Under the pieces are notes generated by a model. It searched no databases. It saw only the letters and a list, made by a program, of their open reading frames with translations, and had not been told where the DNA came from. Positions 35,526 to 43,991 of a stretch of DNA of 64,000 nucleotides are shown one piece after another. This stretch comes from JAQTNA01 sp043743785 (lineage in GTDB: Bacteria; Pseudomonadota; Gammaproteobacteria; Burkholderiales; Rhodocyclaceae). Both the position numbers and the translations under genes were made by a program. The stretch lies in contig JAYTVW010000161.1 of NCBI GenBank assembly GCA_043743785.1, forward strand, positions 1 to 64,000. The letters run 5' to 3'. The number at the start of each line of letters is the position of its first letter. Position 1 is the first letter of the stretch.

Positions 35526-36955
35526 GTACGCCCCCCGTCCGTGAAGTGTTGCCGCAAAAACAGATATTGAAATATCAAGTAGGTACTACCCACCAAAGCC
35601 ATCACTCCCCCGATGTAATACCATCCCCAAGTTCCAAAAACAGCACGCGTACCGATGGTCATGCCCCACATCAGAGCTGCCGCAGCGGATGCCAGGGCCA
35701 CCGGGCGCATCGACGGCCCGCCTCCCACATGTCTTGCGAGCGACCCATGCATGGTTGCGACCACCGCAAAACCCGCCAACACCAACCCCAGGCCCGCGCC
35801 CGCGGCGCCAAGCGTCGGTACAAAGATGATGACCAGGGTGATCGACAATGCGGCGCCGACAATGCTGGGCACCACGAGCCAGCGTGTCCGCATCAATACG
35901 TGAGCAATCAGGGAATAGATGCCCATCAAGACCCGGGCAGCCTCCGCGAGCGCACCCCACAATACGTATTCGGACGCCGACTGAAACTTTTCCCCAACCA
36001 ACACATGGGTCAATTCAGGTGCCAGTATGATTACCAAGGCGACTGTCAAAATCAATGAAGGGATAACTGCCGCCGCGTAGCGGTGCCAGGCGCGTGCATG
36101 GCCATCCGCATCCTGAATACACACATCCCGATATAGTCTGGGCTGAAAATACGTCGTCACCACAGACTCGAATGCGGAAATCATTCCGGCACTTATCCCG
36201 TATCCAGCTGCAAACAACCCCAACTGGGCCAATCCTAAATGCCCATGAATCACAAAGCGATAACCCTGCCCCTGAACCCACCCCAATCCTGCAGAAATGG
36301 CGATGGGCCATGCGAAGTTGAACAATACCTGCAAATGCCCGACCTGTATTTTCGGGTTTTTATATACCTGCGCCTTGGGCTGGATATTCCGAAACAGGAT
36401 TTCTGCCCCCACAACACCAATTACCGCCTGTCCAATTATCAGCCCAAGCATCCAGTATTGCGCTGCAGGCTGAACAATTTTAGCAAGCGCTAACGCGCCG
36501 GCAAAACTAGCCGTCATTGTAGCAAGCGACAGTAGAACAAAGGTCAAACTGTTTCCCAGTAAATTCAATGAAGGAATCGCAGTCTGGTTTAGCGTATTAA
36601 AAAGCAGAGAACCGCACACAATAACAATCAGCCATGTAAGCGACAGCCCAAAGTCAACCGCGCCAGAGATGCAAATAGCCACAACACCGACGCTCGCAAT
36701 CATCGAGGTCATCAGCAAATATCCGATGTAGTTCTTCAGATAACAGGCGGCAACACCGCTTTGCTTCCAGGCATGCAGTCGCCGATTAATGAACATCCCA
36801 ACTGGATTTATCAGGAACATGGCGAAGAACGACACCGTGGTCATAACCAGGGATATCCGCCCCATTTCTGCCGGCGACAGCATCGTCGTCGCCACACGCA
36901 TCATCGCAAACGCTATAAGAAACTGCGCCAATCTGCCCAATATTATTGTTATCAC
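35522..36955 (-). CDS. wzx: O-antigen/lipid-linked oligosaccharide flippase, Wzx-like
   Basis: A 477-residue MATE/MOP-type polytopic membrane protein with about twelve to fourteen hydrophobic helices and the pair ATTMLSPAEMGRISLV / GLFAAGYGISAGM typical of polysaccharide flippases. It would turn undecaprenyl-linked repeat units across the inner membrane, which implies a Wzx/Wzy-dependent pathway rather than an ABC exporter. The start is a GTG placed directly after the TAG stop of the preceding SDR gene. It is the only flippase candidate in the cluster. Confidence 0.85.
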   Translation of the reverse strand: MITIILGRLAQFLIAFAMMRVATTMLSPAEMGRISLVMTTVSFFAMFLINPVGMFINRRLHAWKQSGVAACYLKNYIGYLLMTSMIASVGVVAICISGAVDFGLSLTWLIVIVCGSLLFNTLNQTAIPSLNLLGNSLTFVLLSLATMTASFAGALALAKIVQPAAQYWMLGLIIGQAVIGVVGAEILFRNIQPKAQVYKNPKIQVGHLQVLFNFAWPIAISAGLGWVQGQGYRFVIHGHLGLAQLGLFAAGYGISAGMISAFESVVTTYFQPRLYRDVCIQDADGHARAWHRYAAAVIPSLILTVALVIILAPELTHVLVGEKFQSASEYVLWGALAEAARVLMGIYSLIAHVLMRTRWLVVPSIVGAALSITLVIIFVPTLGAAGAGLGLVLAGFAVVATMHGSLARHVGGGPSMRPVALASAAAALMWGMTIGTRAVFGTWGWYYIGGVMALVGSTYLIFQYLFLRQHFTDGGRT

Positions 36956-37897
36956 CTACTGAATACCCGGGTGTCGTTTCAACATCTCAGCCGACTCCTT
37001 CAATATTCCTTCCAGAGAAGTCAGAGAGGGTACATATCCAAAACCAGAGGCGTGGGTGTTTCGTGAGAAATAATTTCTCTTGCTACCCGTCGCGTCAATG
37101 GCAACTGGCGTTTCTGCCACTTCATAGTACAATCCGAATTTCTCTTGCATAACGCCGAGGAGTTCCATCTTTCCGACGGGGGCTCTACTATAAGTATCAA
37201 CGACGTCATTGCAGACGGGTGCTTTCAGCAAGGCGCAGACCATGCTGTAAAAATCCAGCGGATGGATATAATCGCGAACAATATTTTCGTATGAAGTGAT
37301 TAACAGCGTCCGGTCCCGTATGGCCCGAAGAATATCGGTTATCAGAAATCGTGCCTTGATGTCTTGCGTGTGACTGATGTAACTGAATACACGGACATCA
37401 ACAATCGGCAGATGGGACAAGGACCTGTGACGGCATTCAGCGTGAAGTTTTGCAATGCCGTACCAGTCCTGCGGGTGCAGATCGTTCAGGGCGATGACCG
37501 CCCGGGTATCTCTGTCGGCTGGTTTGTCGAATCCTGAACCATAGGCTGCGCCACTGCTCAGAAATATATAGCGGCACTGCGGATGCTGTTGCAGGTAGTT
37601 CAGGGCCAGTTGATCGTAGGTCAGTGTCACATCAAATATCGATGCCCCCATCGCAACCGCCCGCGCGGGATCTCCAACACCCACAAAGTTCAGAATGGCA
37701 TCAAAGTGAGTCGTGTGCCCAAACGCCTCAAAATCGCAAATGGAATGCCGTCCGTCGAGATCAAGGCCGGCCAGCCATTGCTGCACAGCGGTCGGTCTGC
37801 GCGCGAACAGAACCAGTTCGTGCTCCCGTTGCACAGTGAATGACAGGATCAGATCCTTCGCGATCTGGCTCGTCGCTCCAAGTATGGCTATGCGCAT
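36956..37897 (-). CDS. NAD(P)-dependent SDR epimerase/reductase
   Basis: A 313-residue extended SDR: RIAILGATSQIAKDL for cofactor binding, FLSSGAAYGSG and WYGIAK (YxxxK). It is immediately downstream of the split transketolase and the CDP-dideoxyhexose genes. By analogy with the reductase that follows the carboligase in yersiniose synthesis, it could reduce the keto branch or a ring ketone of the sugar made by that set; this is inference. Other roles, such as 4-epimerisation of another nucleotide sugar, remain possible. Confidence 0.7.
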   Translation of the reverse strand: MRIAILGATSQIAKDLILSFTVQREHELVLFARRPTAVQQWLAGLDLDGRHSICDFEAFGHTTHFDAILNFVGVGDPARAVAMGASIFDVTLTYDQLALNYLQQHPQCRYIFLSSGAAYGSGFDKPADRDTRAVIALNDLHPQDWYGIAKLHAECRHRSLSHLPIVDVRVFSYISHTQDIKARFLITDILRAIRDRTLLITSYENIVRDYIHPLDFYSMVCALLKAPVCNDVVDTYSRAPVGKMELLGVMQEKFGLYYEVAETPVAIDATGSKRNYFSRNTHASGFGYVPSLTSLEGILKESAEMLKRHPGIQ

Positions 37898-37900
37898 GAC

Positions 37901-38818
37901 TCAGCTTGTGGCGAGAAATTCCGCCGTTCGTTTCTCGATAGAAGCTCTGTCCAGGCCGTGTTCGCTGAGCAAATAGTCGTATGTTCCGCAATGCTGCGAA
38001 AATCTATCTCGGACGCCTAATCTCAAAATTCGTACGGGAGCGCGTTCCGATGCTATTTCGGCGATGGCAGCGCCCAATCCCCCCAGAACAGAATGTTCTT
38101 CGAGAACAATGAGCGCCCGGCTTTGTTTGCATATATCTTCCACCTGGCGGGCATTGATTGGCTTGATGCAAGGGACACTCCACACGGCCGCGTCGGGATA
38201 CGCGGCTTTCGCGACATCTACGGCCGTACGTACCATGGATCCGGTGGCGAGAAAGGCGATGTCTCCTGCCCTGCCCGGCCTGACCTCCAGCAAGCGCCCA
38301 GCCTCCGGACTTGGCAAAGCGGCATGAACGTCACCCCGGTCGGATTTCCCCATCCGAAAATAGACGGCACCTTGTGCCTGGTATGCCATTTCCATGCACG
38401 CGGCCACCTCAAAATGGTCTGCAGGAGAATAGATGGATAAATTCGGTATCGCTCTGGTGCAGGCGATATCTTCCGTGGATTGATGACTGGTACCGAGGTG
38501 GCTGTAGACAAATCCGGCACCATCGCCGATGAACACAACCGGGAGCTTGTCGTGTGCGACATCCAGTTTTATCTGCTCGATGACTCGTACCGGAATGAAT
38601 GCACTCAATCCATATACAAAAGGCCGGAAGCCCAGCCTCGCAAGACCCGCAGCCATGCCGACCATGTTCTGTTCCGCAATTCCGGCATTTATGTATTGCC
38701 GAGGGCACTCCTTGCGGAATTCATCGAATAGCGCATAGCCATGGTCCCCGGTCAGAAGCAGCACATTGGGGTCGGCCTGGGCAAGTCGAACCAGAGCACT
38801 CGAGAAGGCATCTCTCAT
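37901..38818 (-). CDS. transketolase, C-terminal (pyrimidine-binding) subunit, split type
   Basis: A 305-residue half-transketolase holding the pyrimidine-binding and C-terminal domains. It has the conserved glutamate motif YINAGIAEQNMVGMAAGLA, then DGAGFVYSHLGTSHQSTEDIA. Two-subunit transketolases occur in archaea and in some secondary-metabolite and polysaccharide clusters. It overlaps the N-terminal subunit gene by ATGA, so the two are made in equal amounts. The cell has a full-length housekeeping tkt in the same window. Its place after rfbF-rfbG-rfbH suggests a dedicated two-carbon transfer to a nucleotide sugar. Confidence 0.85.
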   Translation of the reverse strand: MRDAFSSALVRLAQADPNVLLLTGDHGYALFDEFRKECPRQYINAGIAEQNMVGMAAGLARLGFRPFVYGLSAFIPVRVIEQIKLDVAHDKLPVVFIGDGAGFVYSHLGTSHQSTEDIACTRAIPNLSIYSPADHFEVAACMEMAYQAQGAVYFRMGKSDRGDVHAALPSPEAGRLLEVRPGRAGDIAFLATGSMVRTAVDVAKAAYPDAAVWSVPCIKPINARQVEDICKQSRALIVLEEHSVLGGLGAAIAEIASERAPVRILRLGVRDRFSQHCGTYDYLLSEHGLDRASIEKRTAEFLATS

Positions 38819-39636
38819 TTGGAGTTCCCCCCGATGGCGGACAATGCCTGAGCATAGGTGCCCACATCCAGCCGCGTGTAATGCCAGATGTTGTTGTTTT
38901 CCATGAACGGAACGCCTTTCCCCTTGACGGTCTTGGCAATAAGCGCCCTCGGGGATTTCGATTCGCTTTGCCAGAGGCGTCGAATGGCGCTGTCAATCGC
39001 GCCTTCGTCGTGGCCATCTATGGTCACGGCTTCAAAACCAAAGCTCTCGAATTTTGACTGGATCGATCCGAGCTTCAGCACTTCCTGGGTGCTTCCCATG
39101 GCCTGGTATCCATTTTCGTCGACAATCACCATGAAATTTCGGAGCTCATGGTGCGCCGCAAAAAGAGCGCCCTCCCAGATAGGGCCTTCATTGATCTCAC
39201 CATCGCCAACCAGAGCATAGGTTTTTTGATCCGTGCCGCGGAGCTTTACACCCATTGCCATGCCGACACCGACCGAGAAGCCGTGCCCCAGGGACCCCGA
39301 CGTCACTTCCAGGCCCGGTACGCGCGAATCCGACAGGCCTTTCAGATCGCTGCCGTCGGAGAAATATCCCGAAAAGGCAGCATCGCTCAGCCATCCCAGT
39401 TCACGCATACAGGCATACTGGGCCATGACGCCGTGGCCCTTGCTGAGCACCAAATAGTCCCGGCCTACCGCAAGCGGATCATTTCCGGGATACCGCAGAT
39501 GATGGCGATACAAGACGGCCAGAAGCTCTATGATCGAAAACGCACATCCGATGTGCACCGTCGAACCAGCGTAAGCCATGTCCAGCACGGTCTTACGCAA
39601 GGTTTTCGTATCGAAACGGCTGATCAGGAAGCTCAT
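38815..39636 (-). CDS. transketolase, N-terminal (ThDP pyrophosphate-binding) subunit, split type
   Basis: A 273-residue subunit with the ThDP/Mg motif VGDGEINEGPIWEGALFAAHH, the early motifs STVHIGCAFSIIELLAVLY and SKGHGVMAQYA, and SGSLGHGFSVGVGMA. The usual HPG near the first motif of housekeeping transketolase is replaced by VHIGCA, as is common in the split forms. Together with the C-terminal subunit it should form an active site for glycolaldehyde (two-carbon) transfer. It starts 11 bases after rfbH, within the same run of genes. Confidence 0.86.
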   Translation of the reverse strand: MSFLISRFDTKTLRKTVLDMAYAGSTVHIGCAFSIIELLAVLYRHHLRYPGNDPLAVGRDYLVLSKGHGVMAQYACMRELGWLSDAAFSGYFSDGSDLKGLSDSRVPGLEVTSGSLGHGFSVGVGMAMGVKLRGTDQKTYALVGDGEINEGPIWEGALFAAHHELRNFMVIVDENGYQAMGSTQEVLKLGSIQSKFESFGFEAVTIDGHDEGAIDSAIRRLWQSESKSPRALIAKTVKGKGVPFMENNNIWHYTRLDVGTYAQALSAIGGNSK

Positions 39637-39647
39637 TCTCTGTTCAC

Positions 39648-40964
39648 CTAAAAGTTCACACCCAAAAATTCCTCGATCTTGCTAACCGAGAATTCCATCA
39701 TCTCCTCGGTCAGGGCCGGTTGCACGCCGATCCAGAAAGTGTTGTTCATGACGATGTCGGTATTGGTCAATTCGCCGCTCACCCGGAACCCCCGGCCGAT
39801 CATGTACGGCTGACGCGTCAAATTTCCGGCGAACAACAATCGCGTGCCAATCTTGTTCTGGTCCAGGTACTGCAGCAGATCCACCCGCGTAACCGGTGCG
39901 TCATCGCGCAGGGTAATGGGGAAACCGAACCAGGACGGCTCCGAATTTTCCGTGGCTTCCGGCAGGATGAGGAACTCCTCGCAGGACTTGAGGCGCGCCT
40001 TCAGAAATGCAAAGTTGTCCTTGCGCTGTTGGATGAAAGCCGGGGCCTTCTCCAATTGCGCCAGGCCACAGGCTGCCTGCATGTCACTGATCTTGAGGTT
40101 ATATCCCAGGTGGCTGTAGGTGTACTTGTGGTCATAACCCTGAGGCAACTCCCCCAGTTTCTGGCAGAAGCGCTTGCCGCAGGTGTTGTCCTTGCCCGGT
40201 GGGCAATAGCAGTCGCGGCCCCAGTCCCGAAAGCTTTCGGCAATCTGCCTGAGTTTGGCGTTATTGGTGAACACGGCGCCGCCCTCTCCCATGGTGATGT
40301 GGTGGGCCGGGTAGAAACTCAGGGTTCCGATGTCGCCAAAGCTGCCCACCATCCTGCCGCCGTAGGTGGAGCCGAGAGCATCACAACAATCCTCGATCAA
40401 CCACAGATTGTGCTTCCGGCACAGGGCGACGATGGTGTCCAGATTGTAAGGATTGCCCAGGGTGTGGGCCAGCATGATGGCCTTGGTCTTGGGACTGATC
40501 GCCGCCTCGAGCTTGCTGGCATCGATGTTATAGGTGCCCAGTTCCACGTCCACGAACACGGGTACGGCGCCGAACTGCAGGATCGGATTGACCGTGGTGG
40601 GGAAACCGGCGGCCACGCCAATGACTTCGTCGCCCGGCTTGATGGCCCGCTCGCCCAGTTTGTGGGATGTCAGCGCGGAGAAGGCCAGCAGATTGGCGGA
40701 TGAGCCGGAATTCACCGTCATCAGGTGCTTTACGCCGAGGAACGCCGCCAGGCGTTTTTCAAACTCGTCGTTGAAACGCCCGGTGGTCAGCCATCCGTCA
40801 AGGGAAGCCTCCACCATGTTCTTGAGTTCGCTGGCGCCAATCACCTTGCCGGAGGGCGGCACCACGGAAACACCCGGGGTGAAAGCCTTGGGGGCAAAAG
40901 CGAGTGCTGCATATTCATCGACCAGTGCGGCGATCTGCAGGCGGAGTTGTTCAGTTTTTTCCAT
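39648..40964 (-). CDS. rfbH: CDP-6-deoxy-4-keto-glucose 3-dehydrase (E1)
   Basis: PMP-dependent, [2Fe-2S] enzyme that removes the C3 hydroxyl in CDP-3,6-dideoxyhexose synthesis. In 438 residues the usual Schiff-base lysine is replaced by histidine (SFYPAHHITMGEGG, His221/222). The cluster motif C-X57-C-X1-C-X7-C of the family is fully present as Cys194, Cys252, Cys254 and Cys262. Full turnover needs an E3-type reductase (ddhD), not seen in the window; a general ferredoxin reductase could serve. The ATG at 40962-40964 follows rfbG by five bases. Confidence 0.93.
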   Translation of the reverse strand: MEKTEQLRLQIAALVDEYAALAFAPKAFTPGVSVVPPSGKVIGASELKNMVEASLDGWLTTGRFNDEFEKRLAAFLGVKHLMTVNSGSSANLLAFSALTSHKLGERAIKPGDEVIGVAAGFPTTVNPILQFGAVPVFVDVELGTYNIDASKLEAAISPKTKAIMLAHTLGNPYNLDTIVALCRKHNLWLIEDCCDALGSTYGGRMVGSFGDIGTLSFYPAHHITMGEGGAVFTNNAKLRQIAESFRDWGRDCYCPPGKDNTCGKRFCQKLGELPQGYDHKYTYSHLGYNLKISDMQAACGLAQLEKAPAFIQQRKDNFAFLKARLKSCEEFLILPEATENSEPSWFGFPITLRDDAPVTRVDLLQYLDQNKIGTRLLFAGNLTRQPYMIGRGFRVSGELTNTDIVMNNTFWIGVQPALTEEMMEFSVSKIEEFLGVNF

Positions 40965-40969
40965 AATAT

Positions 40970-42043
40970 TCAGGCGTTCGTTGTTTCGTACATGGCAATT
41001 TGCGCAAGCGTGAAGGCGCACATGTCGGCGTGCTTAAGATACGCCTTGTGCCACGCCACAATACTGGCCAAGGTATCCGGAAGCGCCCATCGAGGGTGCC
41101 ATCCCAGCTTTGCCCTGGCCTTGGAACAGTCCAACTTCAGATAGTGAGCTTCGTGGGGCTGGATGTCTTGATCCAGGCACCAGGTGGCGCCGTCACCCCA
41201 CCGCTCGGTCAATTGCTCCACTATCCATTGAACAGGCCGCGCATCCTCGTCCGCAGGACCGAAGTTCCAGGCCTCGGCAAAGGCAGGGCCTTCGGTACAG
41301 GCTTTTTCCGCCAGGGCAAGATAGCCACTCAGGGGTTCCAACACATGCTGCCAGGGGCGGATGGCGTGGGGGCTGCGAATCCGAACGGCCTCGCCTGCTT
41401 CAATGGCCCGCAATATATCCGGAATCAACCGATCCTGGGCCCAGTCGCCGCCACCAATGACATTTCCGGCCCGAGCTGTCGCCAGGGTCACACCGTGATC
41501 GCCGTGGGTCAGGGGATTGAAAAAAGAACTCCGGTAGGCTGCGCTGACCAGTTCGGCGCAGCCTTTGCTGTTGCTGTAGGGGTCATAGCCCCCCATGGGT
41601 TCGTTTTCACGGTAACCCCAGGGCCATTCCTTGTTTTCATAACACTTGTCGCTGGTGACATTGACCACCGCGCGTACACTGTCGGTTTGCCGCACGGCTT
41701 CCAGCAGGTTGACTGTCCCCATGACGTTGGTGGCGTAAGTTTCCACAGGGGCTTTGTACGAATAACGCACCAGCGCCTGGGCTGCCATGTGGATGACGAC
41801 GTCGGGCCTGGCCTCCTTCATCGCCCGGGCAAGGGTTTCGCCGTCCCGAATGTCACCGATGATGGACCGCATGCCGCCCTCTATTTGCGCCTCCTCGAAT
41901 AGACCAGGCTGGGTCGGCGGATTGAGGGCATAGCCGGTGACTTCAGCCCCCATGCGCTGCAGCCACAGGGACATCCAGCCCCCCTTGAAGCCGGTGTGCC
42001 CGGTCAGGAAAACGCGCTTACCCTTCCAGAATGCCGGGTTCAA
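40970..42043 (-). CDS. rfbG: CDP-glucose 4,6-dehydratase
   Basis: Extended SDR that converts CDP-glucose to CDP-4-keto-6-deoxyglucose. In 357 residues: NPAFWKGKRVFLTGHTGFKG at the start, NVTSDKCYENKEWPWGYREN and YSNSK (YxxxK), and ARAGNVIGGGDWA. The start is best read as TTG at 42041-42043, giving the family start and a TTGA overlap with the rfbF stop, with GGAAGG seven bases upstream; a GTG six bases earlier is the alternative. Confidence 0.92.
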   Translation of the reverse strand: MNPAFWKGKRVFLTGHTGFKGGWMSLWLQRMGAEVTGYALNPPTQPGLFEEAQIEGGMRSIIGDIRDGETLARAMKEARPDVVIHMAAQALVRYSYKAPVETYATNVMGTVNLLEAVRQTDSVRAVVNVTSDKCYENKEWPWGYRENEPMGGYDPYSNSKGCAELVSAAYRSSFFNPLTHGDHGVTLATARAGNVIGGGDWAQDRLIPDILRAIEAGEAVRIRSPHAIRPWQHVLEPLSGYLALAEKACTEGPAFAEAWNFGPADEDARPVQWIVEQLTERWGDGATWCLDQDIQPHEAHYLKLDCSKARAKLGWHPRWALPDTLASIVAWHKAYLKHADMCAFTLAQIAMYETTNA

Positions 42044-42813
42044 GGCCACACCTTCCAGGGCGCCTCGCCCGATTGCCAAAGCTCCTCGAGATACATCTTG
42101 TCCCGCAAGGTATCCATGGGTTGCCAGAAGCCTTCGTGTTGATAGGCCGCCAGTTGCCCCTCCTCCGCCAACCGCTCCAGAGGCTCACGCTCCCAGATGG
42201 TTTGGTCGTCTGTTATGTAGTCGATGACCTGCGGCGACAGAACGAAATAGCCGCCGTTGATCATGGCGCCATCGCCCTGGGGCTTCTCGCGAAAGCTGTT
42301 GACCCTGCCATCTTTCAGCTCCAGGGCACCGAAGCGCCCGGGCGGAACGGTGGCGGTCAGGGTTGCCTTGACGTTCTGCGCCCGATGGAATGCGATCAAC
42401 TCGGTGATATTTACATCAGCCACGCCGTCACCGTACGTAAGGCAGAACGCCGCCTCATCCTTGACGTAATTGGCCACCCGCTTCAGGCGACCACCGGTCA
42501 TGGTGCCCTCTCCCGTATCAACCAGGGTAACGCGCCATGGCTCGGCGTGGCGCTGATGCACTTCCATCCTGTTTTCCTGCATATCGAAAGTGACATCCGA
42601 CATATGCAGGAAATAATTGGCGAAATACTCCTTGATGACATAACCCTTGTACCCGCAGCACACCACGAATTCGTTGATGCCATGGGCTGAGTAGGTCTTC
42701 ATGATGTGCCACAAAATGGGCTTGCCACCAATGTCCACCATGGGCTTTGGCCGGGCAGACGTTTCTTCGCTGATGCGCGTCCCCAGACCTCCTGCGAGAA
42801 TGACGGCTTTCAC
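42040..42813 (-). CDS. rfbF: glucose-1-phosphate cytidylyltransferase
   Basis: Activates glucose-1-phosphate with CTP to CDP-glucose, opening the CDP-3,6-dideoxyhexose pathway. The 257-residue protein has MKAVILAGGLGTRISEETSARPKPMVDIGG, shown here only by its key parts AGGLGTRISEE and RPKPMVDIGG, then YGDGVADVNI and the C-terminal FWQPMDTLRDK. The E-E in the signature loop is typical of the cytidylyl enzyme rather than RmlA. It is followed without a gap by rfbG. Confidence 0.94.
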   Translation of the reverse strand: MKAVILAGGLGTRISEETSARPKPMVDIGGKPILWHIMKTYSAHGINEFVVCCGYKGYVIKEYFANYFLHMSDVTFDMQENRMEVHQRHAEPWRVTLVDTGEGTMTGGRLKRVANYVKDEAAFCLTYGDGVADVNITELIAFHRAQNVKATLTATVPPGRFGALELKDGRVNSFREKPQGDGAMINGGYFVLSPQVIDYITDDQTIWEREPLERLAEEGQLAAYQHEGFWQPMDTLRDKMYLEELWQSGEAPWKVWP

Positions 42814-42824
42814 TGGATTTCTCC

Positions 42825-43991
42825 TTACAGTTCTGCAAGCGCGGCAAAAGCGCCCGGAATTGGAAAATGATGATTTCCGACAAACAGTCCGTTCTGGTCC
42901 ACATGTTCGGCATTCTTCAGCGAGCCGTGGACCTCGGAGTCGAAATATTTCACCACTTCATTTTTGGCGAAGTTGCCCGCCACAATGGGGCGGCATTCAA
43001 AGCCCAAGACTTCAAGTCTGGTTACCAGCGCCTTGCGCGTCAGTTGGCTGCCAGGGCGGATCACCAGGCTGAATCCAAACCAGCTGCTTTCGCCAATCTC
43101 CTGCTGGATGATCACCTCCGGGTGATTGGCCAGGGTCGCCTGCAGCAACTTGCCATTCTTGCGGCGCTCTTCGATCAAGGAGGGCAAACGCTTGACCTGC
43201 TCGATACCCAATGCGCCTTCCATTTCCAGGGGACGGACGTTGTAGCCGGGCAGCACGAAGCGGAATGACTCCTCGAAGGGATCATCGCTCTTCTCGCCGC
43301 ACACCCGGTTGTGCTTGGGCAGATTTCTCGTCCAACCGTGGGCACGCAGCGACAACAGTATCTGGTACAGCTCCTCATCATCGGTGACGATAAGGCCCCC
43401 CTCCATGGTGGAAATATGGTGGCTGAAGAAAGTACTGAAGCTGCCCATTACACCGAAGGTGCCGGCTTGCTTGCCCTCATAGGTCGCGCCCATGGACTCG
43501 CAATTGTCTTCGATCAGAACAATATTGCGTCGCCCGATGATTTCCTGGATACGACCGAAATCATTTGGATTTCCCAGCAAATTCACGGCCATGATGGCGC
43601 GGGTCTTGTCCGTTACCGCGTCTGCCAATGCATCCAGATCGTAGTTCAGGGTGTTCAGATCGATGTCGACGAACTTGATCTTCAGCCCGTACTGGTAGAG
43701 GGGATAGTAAGTGGTGCTCCAGGAAACCGCCGGCACAATGACCTCGTCCCCACGCTCCAGCTTCAAGGCGGCATTCTGGGTATAAAACAAGGCCGCCACC
43801 ATCAACAGGTTGGCTGACGAACCGGAATTCACCATCACGCAATGCCGGCTACCCACGAACCGGGCAAAGTCGCCTTCGAAGGCGAGCACGTTCGCCCCCA
43901 TGGTGAACATGCCGGAAGCAATCACCCGCTGCATGGCGGCGATTTCTTCCGGTCCCCAGGAAGCCGTGGCCAATGGAAATTTGACGCTCAC
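42825..43991 (-). CDS. colD: GDP-4-keto-6-deoxy-mannose 3-dehydratase (ColD-like)
   Basis: PLP enzyme of the GDP-L-colitose pathway. It has the aminotransferase fold but removes the C3 hydroxyl. The 388-residue protein has His in place of the Schiff-base lysine (FFSHHISTMEGG, His191/192), the ColD hallmark. It lacks the cysteine motif of RfbH, so it is the cluster-free type. The GTG start overlaps the upstream stop as GTGA. With gmd and the GMER homologue upstream it completes a colitose set. An alternative is a C3-dehydratase of a different GDP-sugar. Confidence 0.88.
   Translation of the reverse strand: MSVKFPLATASWGPEEIAAMQRVIASGMFTMGANVLAFEGDFARFVGSRHCVMVNSGSSANLLMVAALFYTQNAALKLERGDEVIVPAVSWSTTYYPLYQYGLKIKFVDIDLNTLNYDLDALADAVTDKTRAIMAVNLLGNPNDFGRIQEIIGRRNIVLIEDNCESMGATYEGKQAGTFGVMGSFSTFFSHHISTMEGGLIVTDDEELYQILLSLRAHGWTRNLPKHNRVCGEKSDDPFEESFRFVLPGYNVRPLEMEGALGIEQVKRLPSLIEERRKNGKLLQATLANHPEVIIQQEIGESSWFGFSLVIRPGSQLTRKALVTRLEVLGFECRPIVAGNFAKNEVVKYFDSEVHGSLKNAEHVDQNGLFVGNHHFPIPGAFAALAEL

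Noticed and set aside
36956..36958. Possible frameshift between the SDR gene and wzx
   Set aside because: wzx begins with GTG directly after the TAG, a normal start; both proteins are full-length for their families.
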